Below are positions 7,017 through 14,362 of a stretch of 42,294 nt of DNA, piece after piece. Origin of the DNA: Nocardia seriolae NBRC 15557 (GTDB lineage: Bacteria; Actinomycetota; Actinomycetes; Mycobacteriales; Mycobacteriaceae); assembly GCF_007990715.1 (NCBI RefSeq), contig NZ_BJWY01000058.1, positions 1 to 42,294 of the forward strand, written 5' to 3'. How positions within the stretch are numbered: position 1 is the stretch's first letter; every line of letters begins with the position of its first letter. Made by a program: the position numbers and the translations under genes. Below the pieces are notes generated by a model, which was given only the letters and a program-made list of their open reading frames with translations, made no database searches and was not told where the DNA came from.

Positions 7017-7251
7017 CGCGCCACCGCTTGTTATCGAGAGTCTGCGAGCGAGTCCAGACGCTACACATGATGTGCCCGTGATGTGTGGCAAACGTCGGAT
7101 TAACCGCGGCATCCCGGCATTCTCGCCGGTGGTGGATCAAGAATACTTGACGGTATTCAATACCTCTCGGTTTTGATGCAATGGGGCACAATGGATATCC
7201 ATAATGGACGACGGAATAGTCGCCGCGCGCAACGCCTTTCCGGGCGCGGGA

Positions 7252-8673
7252 TCAGCGGGGCATGCGGGGGTAGGGCAGATCCGAACTGGTGTGCTCGTTG
7301 ATCGCCAATGGCCGCCCGATCTGCGGAAAGGCGCGCTGGGCGCAGTTGGGGCGCTCGCACACCTTGCAGCCCGCGCCGATCGGCACCGCCGCGGCGGGGT
7401 CGTCCAACTCCAGCCCGCGGGAATACACCAGCCGGTCGGCATATTCGATATCGCAGCCCAGCCCGATGGCGAATTCCTTACCGGCGGTGCCGAATCCGGT
7501 GGCCGGCAATGTGGTGGTGCGGGCCACCCACAGGTAGCGGCGGCCGTCGGGCATGGCCGCGATCTGGGTGAGCATGCGCCCGGGCTGGTTGAACGCCTCG
7601 TGCACCACCCACAGCGGGCAGCTGCCGCCGACTCGGGAGAAGTGGAAGGCGGTGGCGGACTGGCGTTTCGAGATATTGCCGGCGCGGTCGGTGCGGATCA
7701 GGAAGAACGGCACGCCGCGCTGGCCCTGGCGCTGCAGGGTGCTCAGGCGATGGCAGACGGTCTCGAAGCCGACCTCGAAGCGCAGGCTCAGCAGGTCGAT
7801 GTCGTAGTGCAGTTCCTCGGCCGAGCGTAGGAATTTGCCGTAGGGCAGCACCAGCGCGCCCGCGAAGTAGTTGGCCAGCCCGATCCGGGCCAGGGTGCGG
7901 GATTCGTCGGTGAGCGAGGGGGTTTCGTCGAGCACCTCGTCGAGCAGCGCGCCGTGCAGCAGGAAGCCCAGGGTGGTGGCGATCTGGAAGGCGCGCTGGC
8001 CGGGGCGCAGCCGCCGGGCCAGGGTGAGGGTGCGGGTCTCGGGTTCGTAGTGCCGCTTGGGAATGCTCGGATCGGCGCCGTCGCCGCGTACCAGGACGGT
8101 GACTCCGGCGCGTTCCTCGGCCACCCGGGCCAGTTGCCGGTCCAGCGAGCCGATGGTCAGCCCGCTCTCCTCGAACAGCCGCTCGGCGGCCAGATCCAGC
8201 TGGGCGATGTGATTGTGGTGATCGTAGAAGAAGTCGCGCACGTCCTCGTAGGGCATGGGGACCCCGGGCGCGCCGGTGGCGGTGGCCACCTTGGAGGACA
8301 AGAGATCCAACTGGTCGGTCGCCGCGCGTAGTCGGCGGTGCATGGCCACAACGATTTTCGCGACCTCGGGCATGCGGGTGGCCAGATCCTCGACCTCGGC
8401 CACCGGTGCGGCATTGCCGCCCGCCGCCTCCACCAGGATCTCGTGTAGATCCGACACCAGCCGGGCGTCGGAGTCCGCCGCGAAGAACTGGACATCCAGG
8501 TCGAAGGTGGAATTCAGTTTCAGCAGTACGGGAATGGTGAGCGGGCGCTGGTCCCGCTCCAGCTGGTTGAGGTAGCTGGGCGAGAGGTCCAGGGATTTGG
8601 CCAAGGCCGCCTGGGTCATCCGGCGTTCCTCGCGCAACCGCCGTAGTCGGGCCCCCGCATACATCTTGCGCAC
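7252..8673 (-). CDS. prpR: Short-chain fatty-acyl regulator PrpR/RamB family
   Basis: A 473-residue transcription factor of the ScfR family that activates propionate/methylcitrate genes in mycobacteria. An N-terminal XRE-type helix-turn-helix (MTQAALAKSLDLSPSYLNQLERDQRPLTIPVLL split over about residues 15-48) is followed by the acyl-CoA sensing region and a C-terminal cysteine cluster (GLGCDIEY and GCKVCERPNCAQRAFP) that binds a 4Fe-4S cluster in the M. tuberculosis homologue. I chose the GTG at 8673 (VRKMYAGARLRRLREER); an ATG at 8664 is equally possible, while the open frame further upstream lacks similarity. It faces away from prpDBC, with a pseudogene and an IclR gene between them. Confidence 0.9.
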   Translation of the reverse strand: MRKMYAGARLRRLREERRMTQAALAKSLDLSPSYLNQLERDQRPLTIPVLLKLNSTFDLDVQFFAADSDARLVSDLHEILVEAAGGNAAPVAEVEDLATRMPEVAKIVVAMHRRLRAATDQLDLLSSKVATATGAPGVPMPYEDVRDFFYDHHNHIAQLDLAAERLFEESGLTIGSLDRQLARVAEERAGVTVLVRGDGADPSIPKRHYEPETRTLTLARRLRPGQRAFQIATTLGFLLHGALLDEVLDETPSLTDESRTLARIGLANYFAGALVLPYGKFLRSAEELHYDIDLLSLRFEVGFETVCHRLSTLQRQGQRGVPFFLIRTDRAGNISKRQSATAFHFSRVGGSCPLWVVHEAFNQPGRMLTQIAAMPDGRRYLWVARTTTLPATGFGTAGKEFAIGLGCDIEYADRLVYSRGLELDDPAAAVPIGAGCKVCERPNCAQRAFPQIGRPLAINEHTSSDLPYPRMPR

Positions 8674-8696
8674 GTGCAGGATGGTACCGATTCGGC

Positions 8697-8733
8697 TTCG
8701 CAAACATTGCAATTTGAGGAGACTTGCCGCAAA
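8697..8733. promoter_or_regulatory. Candidate PrpR/RamB boxes upstream of prpR
   Basis: Just upstream of the prpR start lie ttcgcaaa (8697-8704), the perfect palindrome attgcaat (8706-8713) and ttgccgcaaa (8724-8733). These resemble the TTTGCAAA-type sites of RamB and PrpR, which commonly regulate their own genes. The role is inferred from position and motif. Confidence 0.45.
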
Positions 8734-8890
8734 TTTATTGGCCCTGCGTGGCACTTCGCTGTATCGACGGCGCTGCGTAGCATGCGAATTCGGTGCTATG
8801 GGCGGTTTTGCGCGCGAGTCCCCATCGTACGACCACGTCGACGCCACCGAGGTGGAACGAGGTCCGGAATGTGGGCCGAAATCGGCGGTC

Positions 8891-9408
8891 TCATCCCAAA
8901 ATCAGGTGAACCTGGAGTTCGCCGACCAGAAACCCGAGCACCGCGCCGATGGCGACCAGCTTCCATTCGTCCTGTTTGAACGCGGGGCGCAGCAGACCCT
9001 CGTACTCGTCGTCGGTCAGTTGCTTGGTTTCTCGATCGCCAGATTGCGGACGTCGAGGGCCTCGATGGCGTGCCGGTCGAAACCTGCGTGCGCGGCGGCC
9101 TTCACGTGGTCGAGCACGAAGGTGACGGCGTCGCGTTCGATGGCGGTGTAGCTGTCGCCGGCGACCAGCATGACCAGCGGGCGGGCCGGGCCGGTCTGCA
9201 GTTCCAGGAACTCGCCGACGTGGCGGCTGAGCGGCGAGGACAACCGGTCGGCATGTTCACCGTTGAGAACGGCCTCGAGAATGCGTGCGGGGGTGAGGAT
9301 CTCGGTGGCGATGAGGTCGCCGTATACGGTAATCGGGCAGTAGAGCAGCCAGTGGTCGGCGAAATCCGCGATCACGACCGGATCGGCCCCCGTGCGGACA
9401 CGAAGCAC
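8891..9408 (-). pseudogene. DUF445 membrane protein remnant with internal deletion and frameshift
   Basis: The first residues (VIADFADHWLLY, from about 9375) match the start of actinobacterial DUF445 proteins, which normally exceed 400 residues. The sequence then jumps directly to the C-terminal third (YGDLIATEILTPARILEAVL, LVMLVAGDSYTAIERD). After AIEK near 9025 the frame ends (PSN-stop), while the next frame continues with KQLTDDEYEGLLRPAF, QDEWKLVAIGAVLGFLVGEL and VHLILG to a stop at 8891. So most of the middle was deleted and one base was lost later. No function is expected. Confidence 0.75.
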
Positions 9409-9447
9409 AGTGCTCCGGTGGTTGCCATGACCGCTCCTTGGCGCGAC

Positions 9448-9479
9448 TATTCGTATCCGCCGTTACGATTATTCGTATC
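9448..9479. promoter_or_regulatory. Direct repeat, candidate operator of the IclR-type gene
   Basis: tattcgtatc occurs at 9448-9457 and again at 9470-9479, 22 bp apart (two helical turns), ending 24 bp before the IclR-type start codon. Such spacing suits binding of a dimer or tetramer to one face of DNA, most simply autoregulation. Confidence 0.5.
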
Positions 9480-9503
9480 GAAGGCTCAGGCTAGGAGACC
9501 CGC

Positions 9504-10412
9504 GTGCCCGCTGGCAAGATCCGGTCCACCCCGAGCTCACCGCCCACCCAACGGGTGATCTCGATCGTGGAGCTGCTGGCCGCCGGTCAGCGGCCGCTGA
9601 CCTCGGCCGAGATCGCGGACGGCCTGGAGCTGAACCGATCCACGGCGGGCGCGATTCTGGCCGCGCTGACCGAACGCGACTGGGTGCGCCGGTTGCCGGA
9701 CCTCAGCTACGAACTGGGCCCGGCCGTCGCCGAACTCGGGCGGCGGGCCGCCGATGCCCACGACGACCGCGCCTGGCTGGACCGGGAATTGCAGCGGCTG
9801 GCCGACCGCGTGGACTGCGGCGCGGCGCTGACCACCATCACCCTCGATCACCTGGACTTCCTGGCCGTGACCCGGGACCGCTACACCGTCGGCATCGAAT
9901 CGGGCGCGCGCATACCGCTGCTCGCGCCCGCCGGGGCGGCGATCATCGCGCACTGGGGCTCGGCGCGCCAACAGGATTGGCTCGAGACCCGCGGGCCCGA
10001 GCGGCGCGAGGAGTACCGCGCCGTGCTCGCCACGCTGCGCAGCACGGGGTACTGCGCCTGGCGGCTCGAACCCGACAGCCTGCCGAACGTGCGGGTGCTC
10101 TCCGAGGTCGCCGACCATCTCGCCGATCAGCCCGCGAGCAAGGAACTGCGGGGGCGGGTGCTGGCCCAGCTGGCCGCGATCGGGGGGAGCGCCTACGACC
10201 AGGCCACGCTCGACCGCGACGTGGCATTGCCGGTGAGCTACATCAGCGCACCGGTTTTCGATACGGGCGGGCACGCGGTGATGGAGTTGCAGATCGGGCC
10301 GCTGCGCGAGGATGTCACCCGCCCGGAGCGGCGGCGCTATCTGGCGGAGCTGTCGGCCGCCGCGCGCCGCATCGGCGACGGTGTCGACTCCCACCACGTG
10401 CGCCGGTACTGA
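9504..10412 (+). CDS. IclR-family transcriptional regulator
   Basis: A 302-residue regulator. The N-terminal winged helix (QRVISIVELLAAGQRPLTSAEIADGLELNRSTAGAILAALTERDWV over about residues 17-62) is IclR-like, followed by a divergent effector domain with TTITLDHLDFLAVTRDR and LLAPAGAAIIAHWG. The GTG start at 9504 has AGGAG eight bases upstream. It ends about 100 bp before prpD and points the same way, so it may be co-transcribed with, or control, the methylcitrate genes. The effector is unknown. Quoted helix-turn-helix limits are approximate. Confidence 0.8.
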   Translation: MPAGKIRSTPSSPPTQRVISIVELLAAGQRPLTSAEIADGLELNRSTAGAILAALTERDWVRRLPDLSYELGPAVAELGRRAADAHDDRAWLDRELQRLADRVDCGAALTTITLDHLDFLAVTRDRYTVGIESGARIPLLAPAGAAIIAHWGSARQQDWLETRGPERREEYRAVLATLRSTGYCAWRLEPDSLPNVRVLSEVADHLADQPASKELRGRVLAQLAAIGGSAYDQATLDRDVALPVSYISAPVFDTGGHAVMELQIGPLREDVTRPERRRYLAELSAAARRIGDGVDSHHVRRY

Positions 10413-10514
10413 ACGCCGGGTTCGCGAGATTCGCTGATCCGGGCCGCTTCGCTCGCCGAAATTCGCTGTTGCGAGGCATTTTTCGAGGTCATCGGCGTGC
10501 GTAGCGTGCGGGGT

Positions 10515-12026
10515 ATGAAGACTCATATCGTTCGCGCCCGGGCGGCGGGGGAGAGCCTGCCGCGCTCGGAACAGCTGGCCGTGCGCATCGCGGAGGTGGC
10601 CGTCGATCCGGTGCCGGTGGTCGCGGAAGCGGCCGCCATGATCGTCAACCGGATCATCGACAATGCGGCGGTGGCTGCCGCGGCCCTGCTGCGCCGGCCG
10701 GTGACCACCGCGCGGCGGCAGGCCCGGGCACATCCGTACGCGCCCGGGGCCACGGTCTTCGGACTGCCTGCCGCGCAGCGCCTTTCACCGGAGTGGGCGG
10801 CGTGGGCCAATGGTGTCGCGGTGCGGGAGCTGGACTTCCACGACACCTTCCTGGCCGCCGAGTACTCGCACCCGGGCGACAATATCGCGCCGATCCTGGC
10901 GGTGGCCCAGCATGCCGGGCTCGGCGGCGCGGAGCTGATGCGCGGGTTGGCGACGGGATACGAGATCCAGATCGATCTGGCGCGGGGAATCTGCCTGCAC
11001 GAACACAAGATCGACCATGTCGCGCACCTGGGGCCGTCGGTCGCGGCCGGGATCGGGACGCTGCTCGGGCTCGACGCCGAGACCGTCTGTCAGGCAGTCG
11101 GGCAGGCCCTGCACACCACCACCGCGACCCGGCAGTCCCGCAAGGGGGAGATCTCGAGCTGGAAGGCGTTCGCGCCCGCCTTCGCCGGGAAGGCCGCCAT
11201 CGAGGCGGTCGATCGGGCCATGCGCGGGGAGGGTGCGCCCGCGCCCATCTGGGAGGGGGCCGACGGTGTGATCGCCCGGCTGCTGGGCGGATTCGACGCC
11301 GAATACCGGGTGCCGCTGCCCGGGCCCGGTGAGGCCAAGCGCGCGATTCTCGACAGCTACACCAAGGAGCATTCGGCCGAATACCAGAGTCAGGCCCCGA
11401 TCGACCTGGCGCGCCGGATGAGAGCGCGGATCGGCGATCTCGCGCAGATCGCCTCGATCGTGTTGCGCACCAGCCATCACACGCATGTCGTGATCGGCAG
11501 TGGCTCGGGTGATCCGCAGAAGTACGACCCGAACGCGAGCCGCGAGACCCTCGATCATTCGGTGCCCTATATCTTCGCCGTCGCGCTCCAGGACGGCGGC
11601 TGGCATCACGAGCGGTCCTATGCGCCCGAACGCGCGCGGCGGGCCGACACCGTCGAACTGTGGCGGAAGATCCGCACGGTCGAGGATCCGGAATGGACGC
11701 GCCGCTATCACTCGGCCGACCCTGCGGCGAAGGCCTTCGGCTGCCGCGCCGAAATCACCCTCCGCAGCGGCGAAGTCGTCATCGACGAACTGGCGGTCGC
11801 CGACGCGCATCCCCTGGGCGCCAGGCCCTTCGGTCGCGCCGAATACATCCGGAAGTTCCGTACTCTCACCGAGGGGGTGCTGGAACCCGGCGAGCAGGAT
11901 CGCTTTCTCGACGCCGCCGAGCGCACGGTTTCGCTTCGCGCGGGCGAACTGGATCAGCTGACATTCACCGTCTCCCCGGAGCTGCTCGATCGTGCCCCGG
12001 CCATCCCGGAAGGGATCTTCCGATGA
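10515..12026 (+). CDS. prpD: 2-methylcitrate dehydratase
   Basis: A 503-residue MmgE/PrpD-family enzyme converting 2-methylcitrate to 2-methyl-cis-aconitate in propionyl-CoA breakdown. Visible family blocks are INRIIDNAAVAAAALL-like MIVNRIIDNAAVAAAALL, NGVAVRELDFHDTFLAAEYSHPGDN, ATGYEIQIDLARGICLHEHKIDH and HTTTATRQSRKGEISSWKAFAPAF. I start at ATG 10515 (MKTHIVRARAAGE), which matches the family start; the frame is open 18 bp further. It is the first gene of the prpD-prpB-prpC cluster. Confidence 0.93.
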   Translation: MKTHIVRARAAGESLPRSEQLAVRIAEVAVDPVPVVAEAAAMIVNRIIDNAAVAAAALLRRPVTTARRQARAHPYAPGATVFGLPAAQRLSPEWAAWANGVAVRELDFHDTFLAAEYSHPGDNIAPILAVAQHAGLGGAELMRGLATGYEIQIDLARGICLHEHKIDHVAHLGPSVAAGIGTLLGLDAETVCQAVGQALHTTTATRQSRKGEISSWKAFAPAFAGKAAIEAVDRAMRGEGAPAPIWEGADGVIARLLGGFDAEYRVPLPGPGEAKRAILDSYTKEHSAEYQSQAPIDLARRMRARIGDLAQIASIVLRTSHHTHVVIGSGSGDPQKYDPNASRETLDHSVPYIFAVALQDGGWHHERSYAPERARRADTVELWRKIRTVEDPEWTRRYHSADPAAKAFGCRAEITLRSGEVVIDELAVADAHPLGARPFGRAEYIRKFRTLTEGVLEPGEQDRFLDAAERTVSLRAGELDQLTFTVSPELLDRAPAIPEGIFR

Positions 12027-12046
12027 TCATTCCCCGTGCGCGAGGC

Positions 12047-12220
12047 TCAGTCCTTGCCCCACACCAGTGCCTGCGCCGCGATGACGGACACCCCGTTGAA
12101 GGTGACAGCGGGCGATCCGTGCAGCCGATAGCCCTCGTCCAGCAGGGCGCTGATGCGCTCGCAGAACGACGCGTCATCGGGTCCGGTGATCAGGCGGTAG
12201 CGCAGCGGCTGGTCGGTCAT
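12047..12220 (-). CDS. DUF1737-type small protein
   Basis: A 57-residue protein, MTDQPLRYRLITGPDDASF...LLDEGYRLHGSPAVTFNG...AQALVWGKD, which fits the short DUF1737 family (a tyrosine-rich N-terminus, an LLDEGY segment and a GSP turn). The ATG at 12220 and stop at 12047 lie wholly within the gap between prpD (stop 12026) and prpB (start about 12238), on the opposite strand. Any prpD-prpB read-through transcript would therefore be antisense to it. Function unknown. Confidence 0.75.
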   Translation of the reverse strand: MTDQPLRYRLITGPDDASFCERISALLDEGYRLHGSPAVTFNGVSVIAAQALVWGKD

Positions 12221-12237
12221 GGTGCCAGCCTAGGGCG

Positions 12238-13155
12238 GTGGGCGCGGTGAGCGGGCTGATGGCGGCGCACGCCACACCGGGGGAGAAGCGGGCGGCCTTA
12301 CGGGCCGGGCTGGCGAGCGGTCGCATCCAACGCTGGCCGGGTGCGCTGAATCCACTGGTGGCCAAGCTGATTCACGAAATCGGGTTCGAGGGCGTCTACG
12401 TGTCCGGGGCCGTGCTGTCGGCCGAACTCGGACTGCCGGATATCGGGCTGACCACGCTGAGCGAGGTGGCCGAGCGCGGCCGGCTGATCGCGCGGGTCAC
12501 CGACCTGCCGGTGCTCATCGATGCCGACACCGGGTTCGGCGAGCCGATGAACGCGGCGCGCACGGTGACGCTGCTGGAGGAGGCCGGGCTGGCGGGATGC
12601 CATCTGGAGGATCAGGTGAATCCCAAGCGGTGCGGCCATCTGGACGGCAAGGCGCTGGTGCCGGTCGAGGACATGGTGCGGCGGCTGCGGGCGGCGGTGG
12701 CGGCGCGGCGGGATTCCGGATTCGTGATCTGTGCCCGCACCGACGCGCGGGGCGTGGAGGGTCTCGACGCGGCCATCGACCGCGCCAAGGCGTACGCCGA
12801 CGCGGGCGCGGACCTCATTTTCACCGAGGCGCTTGCCGACGCTACTGAGTTTTCGAAATTCCGTGCGGCGGTGAATATCCCGCTGCTGGCGAATATGACC
12901 GAGTTCGGCAAGTCCGAGCTGTTGTCGGCCGGGCAGCTGGAGTCGCTGGGCTACAACGCGGTCATCTATCCCGTCACCACCCTGCGGCTGGCCATGTACG
13001 CCATCGAGACCGGCCTGCGCGAAATAGCCGAAACCGGAACGCAATCCGCGTTGCTGGATCGCATGCAGCACCGTTCGCGGCTCTACGAGCTGCTGAACTA
13101 CCGCGGCTACAACACCTTCGACGCCGATATCTTCAATTTCACCGTGAGCGAGTGA
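12238..13155 (+). CDS. prpB: Methylisocitrate lyase
   Basis: A 305-residue isocitrate-lyase-superfamily enzyme cleaving 2-methylisocitrate to pyruvate and succinate. The signature PKRCGHLDGK with the catalytic Cys (about residue 132), the metal-site stretch LPVLIDADTGFGEP and HLEDQVNPKRCG are all present. Possible starts are GTG 12238, GTG 12250 (VSGLMAAHA, the family-like start) and ATG 12259. Its stop overlaps the GTG at 13152, so it is coupled to prpC. The upstream gap is only 17 bp from a divergent DUF1737 gene, so its transcription probably comes from prpD. Confidence 0.93.
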   Translation: MGAVSGLMAAHATPGEKRAALRAGLASGRIQRWPGALNPLVAKLIHEIGFEGVYVSGAVLSAELGLPDIGLTTLSEVAERGRLIARVTDLPVLIDADTGFGEPMNAARTVTLLEEAGLAGCHLEDQVNPKRCGHLDGKALVPVEDMVRRLRAAVAARRDSGFVICARTDARGVEGLDAAIDRAKAYADAGADLIFTEALADATEFSKFRAAVNIPLLANMTEFGKSELLSAGQLESLGYNAVIYPVTTLRLAMYAIETGLREIAETGTQSALLDRMQHRSRLYELLNYRGYNTFDADIFNFTVSE

Positions 13156-13160
13156 TTCCC

Positions 13161-14288
13161 ATGACCGACATCAGAAAGGGCTTGGCGGGCGTGGTGGTCG
13201 ACACCACCGCCATCTCCAAGGTCGTCCCCGAAACCAGCACCCTCACCTACCGCGGCTACGCCGTCCAGGACCTGGCCCGGCACCGCGGCTTCGAGGAGGT
13301 CGCCTATCTCCTCTGGCACGGCGAACTCTCCGATCCCATCGAGCGCCAAGCCCTTTGCCAGCGCGAACGAGCCCTCCGCAGCGCGGACCGCTCCCTGCTC
13401 GCCCTCGTCGCCCGCCTCCCCGAAACCTGCCACCCGATGGACGTGGTGCGCACCGTCGTCAGCTACCTGGGTGCCGAGGACCCCCTGGAAGATCGCGGCA
13501 CCGACCGGGAGGCTCTGCTGGCCAAGGCTTTACGCCTGACCGCCGTGCTCCCCACCGTCATCGCCGCCGATCTGCGCCGCCGCCGCGGGCTCGACCCCAT
13601 CCCGCCCGACCCCGCGCGCCCCTTCGCCGAGAACTTCCTCCACATGTGCTTCGGCGACTCCGCCCCGGCCCTCGATCCCCGCCTGGTCCGCGCCTTCGAA
13701 ACCTCCCTGATCCTCTACGCCGAACACGGTTTCAACGCCTCCACCTTCGCCGCCCGCGTGGTCACCTCCACCGAATCCGATATGTACAGCGCCGTCACGG
13801 CCGCCATCGGCGCGTTGAAAGGTCGCCTCCACGGCGGTGCGAACGAGGCCGTCATGCACGCCATGCTGGAGATCGGAGATGCCGCCGAGGCTCGGAAATG
13901 GCTGCGGGAGAGGCTTTCCCGCAAGGAGAAGGTGATGGGCTTCGGCCATCGCGTCTACAAGGGCGGCGACTCCCGAGTCCCCACCATGAGATCCGCCCTC
14001 GCGGATATCGCCCGCGTGACCGGCGGCGGCGACTGGCTGGCCATCTACGACGCACTCGAGTCGGCGATGCGCGAAGCCACCGGCATCGAACCCAACCTGG
14101 ACTTCCCCACCGGCCCCGCCTACTACCTCCTCGGCTTCGAAATCGACGTATTCACCCCGATTTTCGTCATGAGCCGCATCACCGGCTGGACCGCCCACAT
14201 CCTCGAACAATCCCAGTCCAACACCCTCATCCGCCCGCTGTCGGAATACGTGGGAGTGCCGCCCCGGCCGCTGCGCCCCGTGGCGTAG
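13161..14288 (+). CDS. prpC: 2-methylcitrate synthase
   Basis: A 375-residue citrate-synthase-family enzyme joining propionyl-CoA and oxaloacetate. Key parts are TSTLTYRGYAVQDLA, AEHGFNASTFAARV with the catalytic His, LKGRLHGGANEAVM, and KVMGFGHRVYKGGDSRVP followed by DFPTGPAYYLLGF with the catalytic Asp region. I use ATG 13161 (MTDIRKGLAGVVVD); the GTG at 13152 that overlaps the prpB stop is an alternative. It is the last gene of the cluster and is followed by a strong terminator. Confidence 0.92.
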   Translation: MTDIRKGLAGVVVDTTAISKVVPETSTLTYRGYAVQDLARHRGFEEVAYLLWHGELSDPIERQALCQRERALRSADRSLLALVARLPETCHPMDVVRTVVSYLGAEDPLEDRGTDREALLAKALRLTAVLPTVIAADLRRRRGLDPIPPDPARPFAENFLHMCFGDSAPALDPRLVRAFETSLILYAEHGFNASTFAARVVTSTESDMYSAVTAAIGALKGRLHGGANEAVMHAMLEIGDAAEARKWLRERLSRKEKVMGFGHRVYKGGDSRVPTMRSALADIARVTGGGDWLAIYDALESAMREATGIEPNLDFPTGPAYYLLGFEIDVFTPIFVMSRITGWTAHILEQSQSNTLIRPLSEYVGVPPRPLRPVA

Positions 14289-14305
14289 CGCACCGGAGCG
14301 AGTCG

Positions 14306-14339
14306 GCGGCCCGGCAGTCGGAATCGACTGCCGGGCCGC
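14306..14339. terminator. Bidirectional terminator between prpC and metE
   Basis: A perfect 15-bp stem (gcggcccggcagtcg, 14306-14320, and its complement 14325-14339) with loop gaat, followed by ctttg on the plus strand. It sits between two convergent genes, so it can end both transcripts. Confidence 0.9.
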
Positions 14340-14362
14340 TTTGTCGGGTCGGATCCGTCCGA

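Noticed and set aside
8674..8847. An N-terminal extension of PrpR from 8847
   Set aside because: It would cover the candidate operator and promoter and has no similarity to the family N-terminus.
10413..10514. A PrpR box upstream of prpD
   Set aside because: Only weak fragments such as gttgcgag are present; no convincing TTTGCAAA-like palindrome.
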